Assembly (NCBI GenBank): GCA_030445775.1
Contig: JASUTC010000003.1
Location: 1 to 63,281 of the forward strand
Reading direction: 5' to 3'
Source of the DNA: Thermotogaceae bacterium
GTDB lineage: Bacteria > Thermotogota > Thermotogae > MWEM01
DNA length: 63,281 nucleotides
Shown here one piece after another: positions 9,576 through 18,428 of this stretch (position 1 is its first letter; every line of letters starts with the position of its first letter). Under the pieces are notes generated by a model. It had not been told where the DNA came from. It ran no database searches and saw nothing but the letters and a program-made list of their open reading frames with translations. The position numbers were made by a program, and so were the translations under genes.

Positions 9576-9593
9576 AATTCCTCTCAAGGAATT
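9576..9593 (-). terminator. Possible weak terminator after the chemoreceptor gene
   Basis: AATTCC-N6-GGAATT inverted repeat overlapping the MCP stop, followed on the minus strand by TTTG only. The stem is AT-rich and the T run short. Confidence 0.3.
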
Positions 9594-11964
9594 ACAATTT
9601 AAAACGGTTGATTTCCTGATTCAACTGTTCTGCCAAAATACTTAGCTTTTCAGTAGACTGTTTAAGGTTTTCAACTGAATTTGTTTGTTTTGCCACCTCG
9701 CTAACCAACGATTCAACCTGTTCGGAGGCATGAACCATGGATTGTGCCGATTGATCCATAGCTCCTGCAATCTCATCTGCTGCTGCGCTTTGTTCTTCTG
9801 ATGTATTTGAAAGATTCTCAACAGAAGTGAGAACTTCGGAGAGATTGTCAGAAATGGCTCCAAATTGTACCAGTGCACTCTGAGCTCTTTCATTCATATC
9901 ATTGACAATATTGACTGTCTTGTCTGAAGCGTCATTAACGGATTGTACGCGGGTACTGATCTCTTTTAGCATCTTTGAAATATCTTCCGTTGCCTTTTGA
10001 CTTTCTTCTGCTAATTTTCTTATTTCATCAGCTACAACTGCAAACCCCTTTCCGGCTTCCCCTGCTCTTGCTGCTTCAATGGCAGCATTTAAGGCCAATA
10101 AATTAGTTTGTTCTGAAATACCCGAGATCGTCTGGACAATTTCACCTACATTTTTCGCTTGTATTTGCAATTCATCAACATATTTAGAAGTTTCTGAAGC
10201 CTGATTTTCCGCATCTTTCACAATTGAGGCCATTTCAGTCAGTTCTGTTTTGCCAGTTTTTGCAGAAATTGTAGTGTCATTGGTTTTTGTATACAGTTCT
10301 TTTGAAATATCAGAAACATTTTTCGCAGAAGCGGCAATTTCTTCAATTCCCGAAGTTACCTCCTCAATAGCTGCGGAAGTATCTTGTATATTTCTATCAG
10401 TAACAGAGGAAATTTCCTTTAACTCAAGAGAAACGCCTGTTGTTTCTTCAGTAATATGATCAAGCTCTTGAGAAGCCCCTTTTACCTCATCCATGGCTGT
10501 TTTTACTTTGCTTAAAGTTGCTTTCATTGAAAGAACAATCTCTTGCATGGCCTGTTCGGCTAATTCAATCTCGTCCTTTCGTTTTTTTGTATCTTCAAAT
10601 TCAACGGTTAAGTCAAGCGCTTTTAGTCTATCGGTTTTTGCCAATAAAGATTTCAGTGATTTACGAATGGTGAAGTGAATGATAGCGGCTACAAGAATAG
10701 CTATAACGATAGAGGCTAAAACAATTATGAGAATGATCACATTACTTGAATAAATGCTGTCTACGCTTTCATCACTTCTTTTCTTGACTGTTTTTAACCC
10801 ACTGTTAAACGCTTTATTTTGTTGAACCGCAATTTCGTCCAACCGTTGAAGTAATTTATTCAAAGTTTGGTTGATATCCTCATTAATGATATTCAACGAA
10901 CCTGCTTTTGCTTCTTCAATATCTGTTTGAACGGTTTCTATATTTCCTTGAATATCACTAAGCTTTGCACTGATTTCAGTGGATCGATTTAGCAACCCTT
11001 TTAATTCTTCAATTTTCTCTACATATTGATCCAAAGACAAAGTAATCAAGACCGTCACAACCGGATCAAAAAGATCAAATCCGTACTTTGAAACAATAAA
11101 TCCTCTTTTACCTTCGGCAAGTACTCCAGATAGCATTTCATTTTTAAAGGTTTTGATCTTTTCCACTTGTTGATCGGCATTTTCCGGTTTGATTAATACC
11201 TCTCGAGTCATCAGTTTGAGTTGTGTCAGTTCTGTAAATGGAACATTTGTTCCCAATATCTTTTCATTCCATAACAGTTCCAGTTCCAACAAACCAAAAT
11301 CTTGCACCCCTGCTTCCACTTTTAATGCCGTCTGTATTTCTTGCTCTTGTTCTTCAGTTAAATCCGTCAACACATTCCCCTCTTCTTTGACTGTCTCGTA
11401 TACGGGGAAAAAGGTATCCATTTTTCCACTGTTTAAACCCTGAAAAGATTCCTCAGGGTTATCCGAAGGCTCAATATAAAGAGCAGAATCGATTTCAGCA
11501 TCAATATTCTCTTTTTCCTTTTGATAATTCAAAATCTCTGCATTCATAGTATTCAAATCGTTGGTTCTATTTATCTCATTACTCTTATAACTGTAAACAC
11601 CTTCTACTTCTTTGGTGATTTCTTCCAAGCTATCTTTCGTATCTTCGTATAAATTTAGTTCTTGTGCTCGTTTTGATATATTGGACTGTTCGGAACTGAG
11701 TTGATCATATAAATCATTCAAATGTTCAAGATCAAAAATATATCCCATTTTTAAAACCGTTTGAAGCATACCGTTAATTTCTGTAGAGAATTCACTCACT
11801 TGTTCATAATTGATAAATTGTTCACTGACCGCATCCACTTCATCTTTGATTTTGCTACCCTCAGCATCGATTTTCCATGATGAAAGCAAGGTTAACACTG
11901 AAATAACAGCAAATAAAGCTACTAATATTGAAAATCCAATGATAACTCTTTTTGAAATTGTCAC
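9592..11964 (-). CDS. Methyl-accepting chemotaxis protein with large extracytoplasmic domain
   Basis: 790 aa; GTG start at 11964 with GGGGGTGG upstream. TM1 is at residues about 7-29; a long mostly helical sensor follows (about 30-405, with heptad-like stretches), then TM2 (about 408-432), HAMP (about 433-490) and the cytoplasmic four-helix signalling hairpin. The conserved tip is clear: [20 protein letters not shown] followed by [18 protein letters not shown]. The sensor is larger than a usual Cache or four-helix domain and matches no ligand domain I recognise. No che gene or other MCP is in the window, so the signalling array must be encoded elsewhere. Confidence 0.95.
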   Translation of the reverse strand: MTISKRVIIGFSILVALFAVISVLTLLSSWKIDAEGSKIKDEVDAVSEQFINYEQVSEFSTEINGMLQTVLKMGYIFDLEHLNDLYDQLSSEQSNISKRAQELNLYEDTKDSLEEITKEVEGVYSYKSNEINRTNDLNTMNAEILNYQKEKENIDAEIDSALYIEPSDNPEESFQGLNSGKMDTFFPVYETVKEEGNVLTDLTEEQEQEIQTALKVEAGVQDFGLLELELLWNEKILGTNVPFTELTQLKLMTREVLIKPENADQQVEKIKTFKNEMLSGVLAEGKRGFIVSKYGFDLFDPVVTVLITLSLDQYVEKIEELKGLLNRSTEISAKLSDIQGNIETVQTDIEEAKAGSLNIINEDINQTLNKLLQRLDEIAVQQNKAFNSGLKTVKKRSDESVDSIYSSNVIILIIVLASIVIAILVAAIIHFTIRKSLKSLLAKTDRLKALDLTVEFEDTKKRKDEIELAEQAMQEIVLSMKATLSKVKTAMDEVKGASQELDHITEETTGVSLELKEISSVTDRNIQDTSAAIEEVTSGIEEIAASAKNVSDISKELYTKTNDTTISAKTGKTELTEMASIVKDAENQASETSKYVDELQIQAKNVGEIVQTISGISEQTNLLALNAAIEAARAGEAGKGFAVVADEIRKLAEESQKATEDISKMLKEISTRVQSVNDASDKTVNIVNDMNERAQSALVQFGAISDNLSEVLTSVENLSNTSEEQSAAADEIAGAMDQSAQSMVHASEQVESLVSEVAKQTNSVENLKQSTEKLSILAEQLNQEINRFKL

Positions 11965-12010
11965 CGTAAACCACCCCCGTGAATTAATTTGACATCCTAA
12001 ATGATATATA

Positions 12011-12019
12011 ATTCTACCA
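12011..12019 (-). promoter_or_regulatory. Extended -10 promoter TGGTAGAAT for the chemoreceptor
   Basis: On the minus strand TGG-TAGAAT lies about 47 bases before the GTG start. It is five of six to consensus with the TG extension. No good -35. Confidence 0.45.
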
Positions 12020-12136
12020 CATCAAATTTATCTTTTTTTCATCAATACTAATCAATTACTTGAATCCTTTCAAATATTAATAACTTTCTGTTGATTGTAA
12101 GAACCATATACACCCCTTAATAAAAATCACTCAAAC

Positions 12137-12508
12137 TTATGTTAACGCTGCAAGAACACAATCTTTTACCACATTCATATCAAATTCTTCGGCTAATCGA
12201 TCTATTTCCACACTTCTAGCACCAGGTTGTAACCAGATATTTTTTATCCCAAGTTGTGATACTTGGTGAATAAGCTTTTCACCAATTGACGGATTAACAA
12301 CAAAATCAACAACATCGATTGACTGCGGAATCTCCAGCAAAGTTGGATATACTTTTACACCGCCTATTGCTTTTATTTTTGGGTTAACCGGATAAACATC
12401 ATAACCGTTATTAACGAGTATTTTAAAAATCTTATAACCGTATTTATCCGATTTGTCAGTAGCGCCCAACACTGCCCATCTTTTTAAAGAAAGCATTTTC
12501 TCCTTCAT
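12137..12508 (-). CDS. CoA-binding (YccU/CoA_binding_2) protein
   Basis: 123 aa single-domain Rossmann protein. Visible: WAVLGATDKSDKYGYKIFK nucleotide-binding loop, the VYPVNPK segment, VDFVVNP and the end motif IWLQPGARS. These are typical of the small CoA_binding_2 family related to the N-terminal domain of ADP-forming acyl-CoA synthetases and succinyl-CoA ligase alpha. Its biological role is not established. ATG at 12508 behind GAGGT. It is divergent from the acyl-CoA gene cluster that starts at 12740, with about 230 bases of shared control region; a link with CoA metabolism is tempting but only inferred. Confidence 0.88.
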   Translation of the reverse strand: MKEKMLSLKRWAVLGATDKSDKYGYKIFKILVNNGYDVYPVNPKIKAIGGVKVYPTLLEIPQSIDVVDFVVNPSIGEKLIHQVSQLGIKNIWLQPGARSVEIDRLAEEFDMNVVKDCVLAALT

Positions 12509-12552
12509 TGTATGACCTCACTTTATTTTGAATTTTTTTGCTAAGTAAATAA

Positions 12553-12561
12553 ATTATATCA
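12553..12561 (-). promoter_or_regulatory. Extended -10 promoter TGATATAAT for the CoA-binding gene
   Basis: Minus-strand TGA-TATAAT with perfect hexamer, 45 bases upstream of the ATG at 12508. Confidence 0.6.
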
Positions 12562-12652
12562 TGAAAGAAATGAAAAACTGAGAATTTCGAACTTTTTTAA
12601 AGCTAATCATAATTATTTATCTTAAATCAAACGAGATATCTTCTGATAACAC

Positions 12653-12680
12653 TTGAATATAATTTTGATTGGTATATGAT
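12653..12680 (+). promoter_or_regulatory. Promoter of the acyl-CoA/Liv cluster
   Basis: A -35 TTGAAT (12653-12658) and a -10 TATGAT (12675-12680) are separated by 16 bases. The predicted start of transcription, about 12687, falls inside the inverted repeat at 12685-12704. Confidence 0.55.
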
Positions 12681-12684
12681 ATAG

Positions 12685-12704
12685 ATGTGATGGTTCATTC
12701 ACAT
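12685..12704 (+). promoter_or_regulatory. Candidate operator ATGTGA-N8-TCACAT
   Basis: A perfect 6-bp inverted repeat with an 8-base spacer; beyond the arms ATAG pairs with CTAT after a 2-base slip. It lies 5 bases past the -10 and 36 bases before the first gene, the usual place for a repressor site. The obvious candidate binder is the tandem TetR-like protein encoded as the second gene. The right half (TTCATTCA) resembles half-sites of fatty-acid-responsive TetR regulators, but this likeness is weak. Confidence 0.45.
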
Positions 12705-12739
12705 ATCTATTTTTATCAATATTATGCGGAGGTGTTATT

Positions 12740-13480
12740 TTGAAATTTGAAGGGAAAATTACCGTTATTACCGGGGCTGCAAGGGGAATTGGTAGGGAGA
12801 CAGCCCTGTTATTTGCAAAACATGGATCAAAAGTCATCGCTTGTGATGTTTTAGACGATGATTTACAAACTTTAGAAAATGATTCCAGGGAAATGACCGC
12901 CGGTTCAATTAAAGGTGTCCATTTGGATGTGACCAACAGAAAAGAGATTGACAAAGTAATCGGAGAAATTAAAGAAGAATTCTCAAAAATTGATATACTG
13001 ATCAACAACGCTGGGATTACCCGCGATGCTTTCCTGATGAAAATGACTGAAGAACAATGGGATCAGGTTATTAATGTCAATCTTAAAGGTATCTTTAACA
13101 TGACCCAGGCTTGTTCCAGACTCATGAAAAACGATGGGGGCGTTGTTTTGTCCACCTCTTCGGTAGTTGGTGTTTACGGAAATATTGGTCAAACAAATTA
13201 TGCAGCCACCAAATCAGGTGTCATTGGTATGACCTATACATGGGCAAAAGAATTGGCCAGGTATAAGATTAGAGTAAATGCTGTTGCCCCCGGTTTTATC
13301 AAAACACCGATGACAGAAAATCTTCCACAAAAAGTATTGGATTACATGACAGAAAAAACACCTCTGAAGATGATCGGTGATCCAATCGATATTGCCAATG
13401 CCTTTCTGTTCCTGGCAAGTGATAATGCCAGATATATAACAGGACAAGTACTTGGTGTAGACGGAGGTCTTGTTATTTAA
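12740..13480 (+). CDS. SDR oxidoreductase, FabG/PhaB-like 3-oxoacyl reductase
   Basis: 246 aa classical short-chain dehydrogenase, TTG start at 12740 behind GGAGGTG. Seen: cofactor loop TGAARGIG, NNAG, catalytic Ser in STSSVVG, YAATKSG (Tyr and Lys), and the C-terminal GQVLGVDGG. It would interconvert a 3-oxoacyl and a 3-hydroxyacyl thioester with NAD(P)H. An Asp (CDVLDDD) after the second strand rather than an Arg hints at NAD(H) preference, which would suit the oxidative direction; this is inference. It is first in the eleven-gene cluster that also holds a thiolase and a CoA-transferase, so acyl-CoA rather than ACP is the likelier substrate. Confidence 0.9.
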   Translation: MKFEGKITVITGAARGIGRETALLFAKHGSKVIACDVLDDDLQTLENDSREMTAGSIKGVHLDVTNRKEIDKVIGEIKEEFSKIDILINNAGITRDAFLMKMTEEQWDQVINVNLKGIFNMTQACSRLMKNDGGVVLSTSSVVGVYGNIGQTNYAATKSGVIGMTYTWAKELARYKIRVNAVAPGFIKTPMTENLPQKVLDYMTEKTPLKMIGDPIDIANAFLFLASDNARYITGQVLGVDGGLVI

Positions 13481-14782
13481 ATGATATCCAACAAGGAGAA
13501 ACCAATCAGAAGAATCCCGAAATCAGAGAAGGGTGAAAAAACATGGAAATCCCTTTTTGAAAGTGCACAGCGCATTTTCTTGGAAAAGGGTTATCATAAA
13601 GCTTCTGTATTGGCTATCTCTAAAGACGCCAAGGTCTCTCCTGCAACTTTTTACCAATATTTCAGTTCAAAAAACGAGATCTTTGAAATCATATTGGAAA
13701 CCTTTCAAAATGAATTTTTCAACCTTTTATCCAGCATCATCCATTCAGAATTGACTTTGGAGGAAAAAATAAAGATTCTTATCAACCGAGTTTTTGATAC
13801 ATTTTGGAATTTCAGATATGAGTATAAAGTATTTCGTGAAGCTGAATTTATAGATAAGGAACTCTGTCTTAATTTCCATTTAAAGATAAAAGCTATTTTA
13901 GAAAATAACCCGGACTCTAATTCTCAATCCCAAGACCCTGATCCCTTTTTTTGGTTTTTGTTTGGACCTTTGTTTTACATCGCAGGTTATTGGATTCTTT
14001 GGAATGATTCAAAAGTGCCGGAAGGAACACGAGAAACCCTTTTGCAATTCTATTTAAACGGTCTTTCAATCAGAAAATTCAGCGTGGATGAAAAGGTTTT
14101 CTCCACTCTGAATGCGTTCCGATTAGATGATGAAAATATTCTGAATAAAGGGGAACAGAGTAAAAAGAGATTATTGAATTCAGCTGAATTACTATTTGGA
14201 GAAAAGGGATATTTTGAAACAACCGTTCATGAAATCTGTCAACAATCGAATCTGAGTGCCGGGGCGTTTTACTTGTATTTCCCGGGAAAACAGAATGTGT
14301 TATCTGAGTTAATCAAAAAAACCAGTAAGGAACTCAGATTTGTTTTAAAAAAGTATTCAGAAAGATTTTCAGACAGAAGGGATATGGAAATTGCATCGCT
14401 GAAAGGATTTCTTGAATTTTTCAAAAAACATTCTAACATGTATGGTGTTGTAAGAGAAAGCGAATTTATCGACAATAAAATCACATTGGAATATTACGAT
14501 TCCTTAAAAAAGCCCTATATAAAGGTATTGGATCATGCTAAAGAAAAAGGACAGATTCGAGACTACGATTCCGAAACACTCTCCATGATCTTAATGGGAA
14601 TCGGACATTTATTAGGACAATCTCTTTTGATTTTATCGGATAAATCATCAGAGAAATTTGAAAACTACCTAAAACCACTTTCACACTTGATGATGAATGG
14701 CGTTTCGAAGAACACTCCCTGGAATTTGGTTCACAAATTACACGGGATAGAATCTGAAAGCAATTCAACAACAGAAAAATGA
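13481..14782 (+). CDS. Double TetR-type transcriptional regulator
   Basis: 433 aa, about twice a normal TetR. Two complete TetR N-terminal helix-turn-helix domains are visible: the first at about residues 18-66 (RIFLEKGYHKASVLAISKDA ... TFYQYFSSKNEIF), the second at about 228-276 (LLFGEKGYFETTVHEICQQS ... AFYLYFPGKQNVL). Each is followed by about 140 helical residues of a ligand-binding domain, with a shared REAEFID / RESEFID motif in both halves, which shows internal duplication. ATG at 13481 directly follows the SDR stop. Probably controls this operon through the repeat at 12685-12704, with an acyl-CoA or related ligand; that is inferred. Confidence 0.88.
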   Translation: MISNKEKPIRRIPKSEKGEKTWKSLFESAQRIFLEKGYHKASVLAISKDAKVSPATFYQYFSSKNEIFEIILETFQNEFFNLLSSIIHSELTLEEKIKILINRVFDTFWNFRYEYKVFREAEFIDKELCLNFHLKIKAILENNPDSNSQSQDPDPFFWFLFGPLFYIAGYWILWNDSKVPEGTRETLLQFYLNGLSIRKFSVDEKVFSTLNAFRLDDENILNKGEQSKKRLLNSAELLFGEKGYFETTVHEICQQSNLSAGAFYLYFPGKQNVLSELIKKTSKELRFVLKKYSERFSDRRDMEIASLKGFLEFFKKHSNMYGVVRESEFIDNKITLEYYDSLKKPYIKVLDHAKEKGQIRDYDSETLSMILMGIGHLLGQSLLILSDKSSEKFENYLKPLSHLMMNGVSKNTPWNLVHKLHGIESESNSTTEK

Positions 14783-14792
14783 GGAGGAACGA

Positions 14793-15992
14793 ATGAAAAA
14801 GATCTTTATTACCGGAGCAAAAAGAACAGCCATTGGAACGATGGGAGGCACCCTTAAAAATACATCAGCCGTTGATCTTGGTGTAGTAGCTGCTAAAGCG
14901 GCTATGAAACAATCCGAAATCAATCCTGAAGAAGTAGATGAAACCATAGTCGGAAATATACTTTCCGCCGGTATTGGAATGGGACCGGGAAGACAAGTCA
15001 GCATATACGCCGGTGTACCGGAAGAGAATCCGGGATATTCAGTGAATATGCTATGTGGATCGGGAATGAAATCAGTGATGATTGGAGCCTCAGACATTTT
15101 GCTTGGCGAGGCTGACTGTGTGCTTTGTGGTGGTATAGAAAATATGAGTATGTCACCTTATCTGTTACCAAAAGGGCGTTTTGGATACAGACTGGGAGAT
15201 GGAAAAGTTGTGGACCATATGGTCAACGACGGTTTGACGGATGTTTTCAACCACTATCATATGGGTTTGACTGCAGAGAATATTGCGGAAAAATATACGA
15301 TATCAAGAGAAGAACAAGACCAATTTGCCTATGAAAGTCAGCAAAGGGCTGCAAAGGCCATAGAAGAAGGCAAATTCAAAGACGAGATAGAACCCGTTAT
15401 CATCAAAGGAAGAAAAGGAGATACGGTTTTTGAAGTGGATGAACATCCAAGATTGACCGATTTGGAAAAAATGGCAAAACTGAGACCGGCATTTAAAAAA
15501 GACGGGTCAGTAACGGCCGGAAATGCCTCCGGTATCAATGACGGCGCTTCCATGACCATTTTGATGACGGAGGATAAGTGTGAAAAGCTCGGGGCGAAAC
15601 CATTAGCCGAATTGGTAGCCTTTGCACAGTATGGGGTAGATCCGGCATTTATGGGATTGGGTCCCGTTGGCGCCATCAAAAAAGTTCTTAAAAAAGCCGA
15701 TATGAGTCTTAAAGACATGGACCTTATCGAATTAAACGAAGCCTTTGCCGCTCAGAGCTTGGGTGTCATTAAAGATTTGACGGAAGAACATGATGTTTCG
15801 AAGGAATGGCTCATGGAAAGAACCAATGTGAACGGAGGGGCAATAGCCTTGGGGCATCCCATTGGATGTTCAGGAAACAGAATCATCGTCACCTTATTGT
15901 ATGAGATGAAAAAAAGAAACCTTAAATACGGGCTGGCAAGTCTTTGCATTGGCGGAGGAATGGGAACCGCCGTTATTATTAAGAACGTATAG
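14793..15992 (+). CDS. Acetyl-CoA C-acetyltransferase (thiolase)
   Basis: 399 aa, usual thiolase II length; start ATG at 14793 with AGGAGG. The three active-site motifs are intact: nucleophile Cys about 88 in NMLCGSGMKS, GHPIGCSG (His about 355) and CIGGGMG (Cys about 385). It either condenses two acetyl-CoA to acetoacetyl-CoA or cleaves 3-oxoacyl-CoA with CoA. The loop GMGPGRQVSIYAG and the covering loop are as in biosynthetic-type (PhaA/ThlA) thiolases. In this cluster it can supply or consume the 3-oxoacyl-CoA handled by the SDR enzyme. Confidence 0.94.
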   Translation: MKKIFITGAKRTAIGTMGGTLKNTSAVDLGVVAAKAAMKQSEINPEEVDETIVGNILSAGIGMGPGRQVSIYAGVPEENPGYSVNMLCGSGMKSVMIGASDILLGEADCVLCGGIENMSMSPYLLPKGRFGYRLGDGKVVDHMVNDGLTDVFNHYHMGLTAENIAEKYTISREEQDQFAYESQQRAAKAIEEGKFKDEIEPVIIKGRKGDTVFEVDEHPRLTDLEKMAKLRPAFKKDGSVTAGNASGINDGASMTILMTEDKCEKLGAKPLAELVAFAQYGVDPAFMGLGPVGAIKKVLKKADMSLKDMDLIELNEAFAAQSLGVIKDLTEEHDVSKEWLMERTNVNGGAIALGHPIGCSGNRIIVTLLYEMKKRNLKYGLASLCIGGGMGTAVIIKNV

Positions 15993-16072
15993 TCAATAAC
16001 CTGTTCTAATTTTTTGTTATTTTATTTATTTTTTTATACGATTCAAATTTTTCCGGAGTGGAGGACTTATTT

Positions 16073-17104
16073 ATGTCAAAAGAATTAATTGGTATCAGGG
16101 GAATCGGTACCTATTTCCCCGAGAAAATTGAAACTGCTCAGTATATAGCAGAAGAGACAAACATCCCGCAGGATGTTATAGAAAAGAAATTTGGCGTCTT
16201 GAAAAAAACCGTTCCAGGCCCAGAAGATACCGCCAGTAATATGGGGTTATGGGCTGCTCAAAAGGCGATTAAAAAGGCACAGATAAACCCTGAAGCAATC
16301 GATCTGGTGATATGGAACGGGGCACAGCATAAAGATTTTCCCTGCTGGCTTGCCAGTCTTGATGTTGCCCATCGATTAGGAGCCATTAATGCATGGGGTT
16401 TTGACATGGAAGCCATGTGCGGTTCCATGATGGCAGGTTTTGAGACGGCTAAGAGTCTCATGAGAAACAACGACGAACTGAAAACGGTTTTATTGTGTTC
16501 AGGTTACAGGAATAACGATTTGATCAGTTATCAGGAGCCTTCCTCTTCTTTTATGTTTGATATCGGAGCCAGTGGTGCAGCAGTCGTCTTGGAAAAGGGT
16601 TACAACAAGAATGTGATTCTATCTTCCTCTTTTAAAGGGGATGGATCATTCTCAAGAGGATGTGTTGTCCCGGTGGGAGGCAATGACCGCTGGCCCATGA
16701 AAGAAGAAGATGTCAAAGATTTCCATTTTAAGATCCAAGGAGATCCCAAGGCATTTAAAACCAAACTGGGCGAGAAGACATTACCCAACTTCTTCTGGGT
16801 CATTCGAGATTCTTTAAGAAAATCGGGTTATTCACAAGAAGATATCGATTATCTTGCCATTTTACATTTTAAGCGTTCTGCCCATGACTTAATCTTGGAA
16901 GAATTGAATATCAGCCCGGAAAAGACCACTTATCTCGATGAATATGGTCATATTGGTCAAAATGATCAAATCATTTCATTGGAGATCGGATTAAAGAACA
17001 ATAAAGTGAAAGACGGGGACATTATCGTTATGGTGGGAGCCGGCTTAGGCTTTGTCTGGGCATCTTCAGTGATTCAATGGGGTATATATCAAGGCGGGGA
17101 GTGA
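16073..17104 (+). CDS. KAS III-like (FabH superfamily) enzyme with Cys-His-His triad
   Basis: 343 aa, start ATG at 16073 (GGAGG at 16060-16064; an in-frame GTG at 16058 has no ribosome site). It has the thiolase-fold organisation of FabH: active Cys about 116 in EAMCGSMMAG and His about 265 in AILHFKRS. Where FabH has the catalytic Asn (GNTSAAS) this protein has EYGHIGQND, that is His about 293. Loss of that Asn is seen in FabH relatives that do not run simple decarboxylative condensation (for example acyl transfer or non-decarboxylating Claisen types), so its reaction here is open. It lies between thiolase and CoA-transferase genes, again pointing to acyl-CoA chemistry. Confidence 0.78.
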   Translation: MSKELIGIRGIGTYFPEKIETAQYIAEETNIPQDVIEKKFGVLKKTVPGPEDTASNMGLWAAQKAIKKAQINPEAIDLVIWNGAQHKDFPCWLASLDVAHRLGAINAWGFDMEAMCGSMMAGFETAKSLMRNNDELKTVLLCSGYRNNDLISYQEPSSSFMFDIGASGAAVVLEKGYNKNVILSSSFKGDGSFSRGCVVPVGGNDRWPMKEEDVKDFHFKIQGDPKAFKTKLGEKTLPNFFWVIRDSLRKSGYSQEDIDYLAILHFKRSAHDLILEELNISPEKTTYLDEYGHIGQNDQIISLEIGLKNNKVKDGDIIVMVGAGLGFVWASSVIQWGIYQGGE

Positions 17105-17109
17105 TTTTT

Positions 17110-18411
17110 TTGAACGGATTTTACAAAGATTATGCGGCAAAGAAAACGGATCATCATCATGTTTTATCACAGATCAAATCCAATGATGTAATTGTTTGTG
17201 GCATGGCAGCCACGGAACCTCAACAACTCTTAACCGATTTACACACTATCGCTGACAGGGTAAAAAACGTTGAGGTGTACACATGCCTAAATATGAAAGG
17301 CTATGAGTTTTACATGAAAAAAGAATATGAAGACTCTTTTATCAACAATTCCTGGTTCCATAATGCAGCGATTCGCAGTGCTATTAAGAGTGGTTTAAGA
17401 ACAGCTGCCTATGTCCCAAACAATCTGCATGAAGCCGGTACAAACCTGCTTGCATTACAGGATCCGGACTTTTATGTGGGAATCGCATCTGAAATGGATG
17501 AACATGGTTTTTTTACCTGTTCTCTTAGTGCAACCTATGAGAAAGACGTGATCGAGAAAGCAAAAAAGGTGGTTCTTGAAGTGAACAAAAACGCCCCAAG
17601 GACCCATGGGGATACACAAATTCACATTTCTCAGGTTGATTGGCTGTATGAAGTCGACTATCCCATTCCTGAACTGCCGGATGTACAAGCCAGTGAAACC
17701 GATGAAAAGATTGCCGGTTATATTGCAGAACTCGTACATGATGGCTCAACACTTCAGATTGGTATTGGCGGGATTCCCAATGCGGTTGCCGGATTACTCA
17801 AGGATAAAAGAGATTTGGGGATTCATACTGAAATGTTTACCGAATCCATGATTGACCTTTTTAAATTGGGTGTCATCACAAACAGAAGAAAGACTCTTTG
17901 GCCGGGAAAAGCCATCTGTACTTTTGCATTAGGCTCAAAGAAAATGTACGACTTTATCCAGGACAATCCCGGTGTCTGGTTATTAAGGGGAAGTTATGTC
18001 AATGATCCTTATGTCATTGCCCAAAATGACAATATAGTTAGTGTGAACACAGCCATAATGGTGGATTTGACAGGACAGGTGTGTTCTGAATCAATCGGAA
18101 CAACTCAATTTAGCGGAACGGGTGGTCAGCTGGATACCCACAGAGGTGCTGTCATGAGTAAAGGCGGCAAAGGAGTTATTGCCCTCTCGGCTAGAACTCG
18201 AAAAGGGGCTTCCAAAATCGTTCCCATGCTAAAAGCAGGTTCTGGAGTTACCGTTCCCAGACAGGACTTGGATTGGGTTGTCACGGATTTCGGTATTGCT
18301 AAATTAAGGGGACTTCCAGTGAATAAAAGGGCAAAGGAATTAATCAGAATAGCACATCCCGATGACAGGGATGACTTAAAAAAACAGGCTCATGACATTG
18401 GGCTTTTATAA
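17110..18411 (+). CDS. Family I CoA-transferase (4-hydroxybutyrate CoA-transferase / acetyl-CoA hydrolase type)
   Basis: 433 aa from TTG 17110, chosen because GGAG (17098-17101) sits 8 bases upstream; the frame is open to an ATG at 17077, and a GTG at 17101 is too close to the ribosome site. The active-site Glu that forms the glutamyl-CoA intermediate is in IHTEMFTESM (about 241), close to its position in clostridial 4-hydroxybutyrate CoA-transferase. Gly-rich segments LQIGIGGIPNAV and QFSGTGGQLD and the late motif DLDWVVTDFGIA are typical of the family. It would move CoA from acetyl-CoA or another donor to a carboxylic acid. The exact acid is unknown. Confidence 0.88.
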   Translation: MNGFYKDYAAKKTDHHHVLSQIKSNDVIVCGMAATEPQQLLTDLHTIADRVKNVEVYTCLNMKGYEFYMKKEYEDSFINNSWFHNAAIRSAIKSGLRTAAYVPNNLHEAGTNLLALQDPDFYVGIASEMDEHGFFTCSLSATYEKDVIEKAKKVVLEVNKNAPRTHGDTQIHISQVDWLYEVDYPIPELPDVQASETDEKIAGYIAELVHDGSTLQIGIGGIPNAVAGLLKDKRDLGIHTEMFTESMIDLFKLGVITNRRKTLWPGKAICTFALGSKKMYDFIQDNPGVWLLRGSYVNDPYVIAQNDNIVSVNTAIMVDLTGQVCSESIGTTQFSGTGGQLDTHRGAVMSKGGKGVIALSARTRKGASKIVPMLKAGSGVTVPRQDLDWVVTDFGIAKLRGLPVNKRAKELIRIAHPDDRDDLKKQAHDIGLL

Positions 18412-18428
18412 AAAAGGAGGAAATTAAC

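Noticed and set aside
16058-16072. GTG start for the KAS III-like gene
   Set aside because: The GTG overlaps the ribosome site GGAGG that serves the ATG at 16073.
15993-16072. Possible second promoter or attenuator between thiolase and KAS III-like genes
   Set aside because: The gap is T-rich (TTTTTTGTTATTTT) but has no stem and no clear -35/-10 pair.
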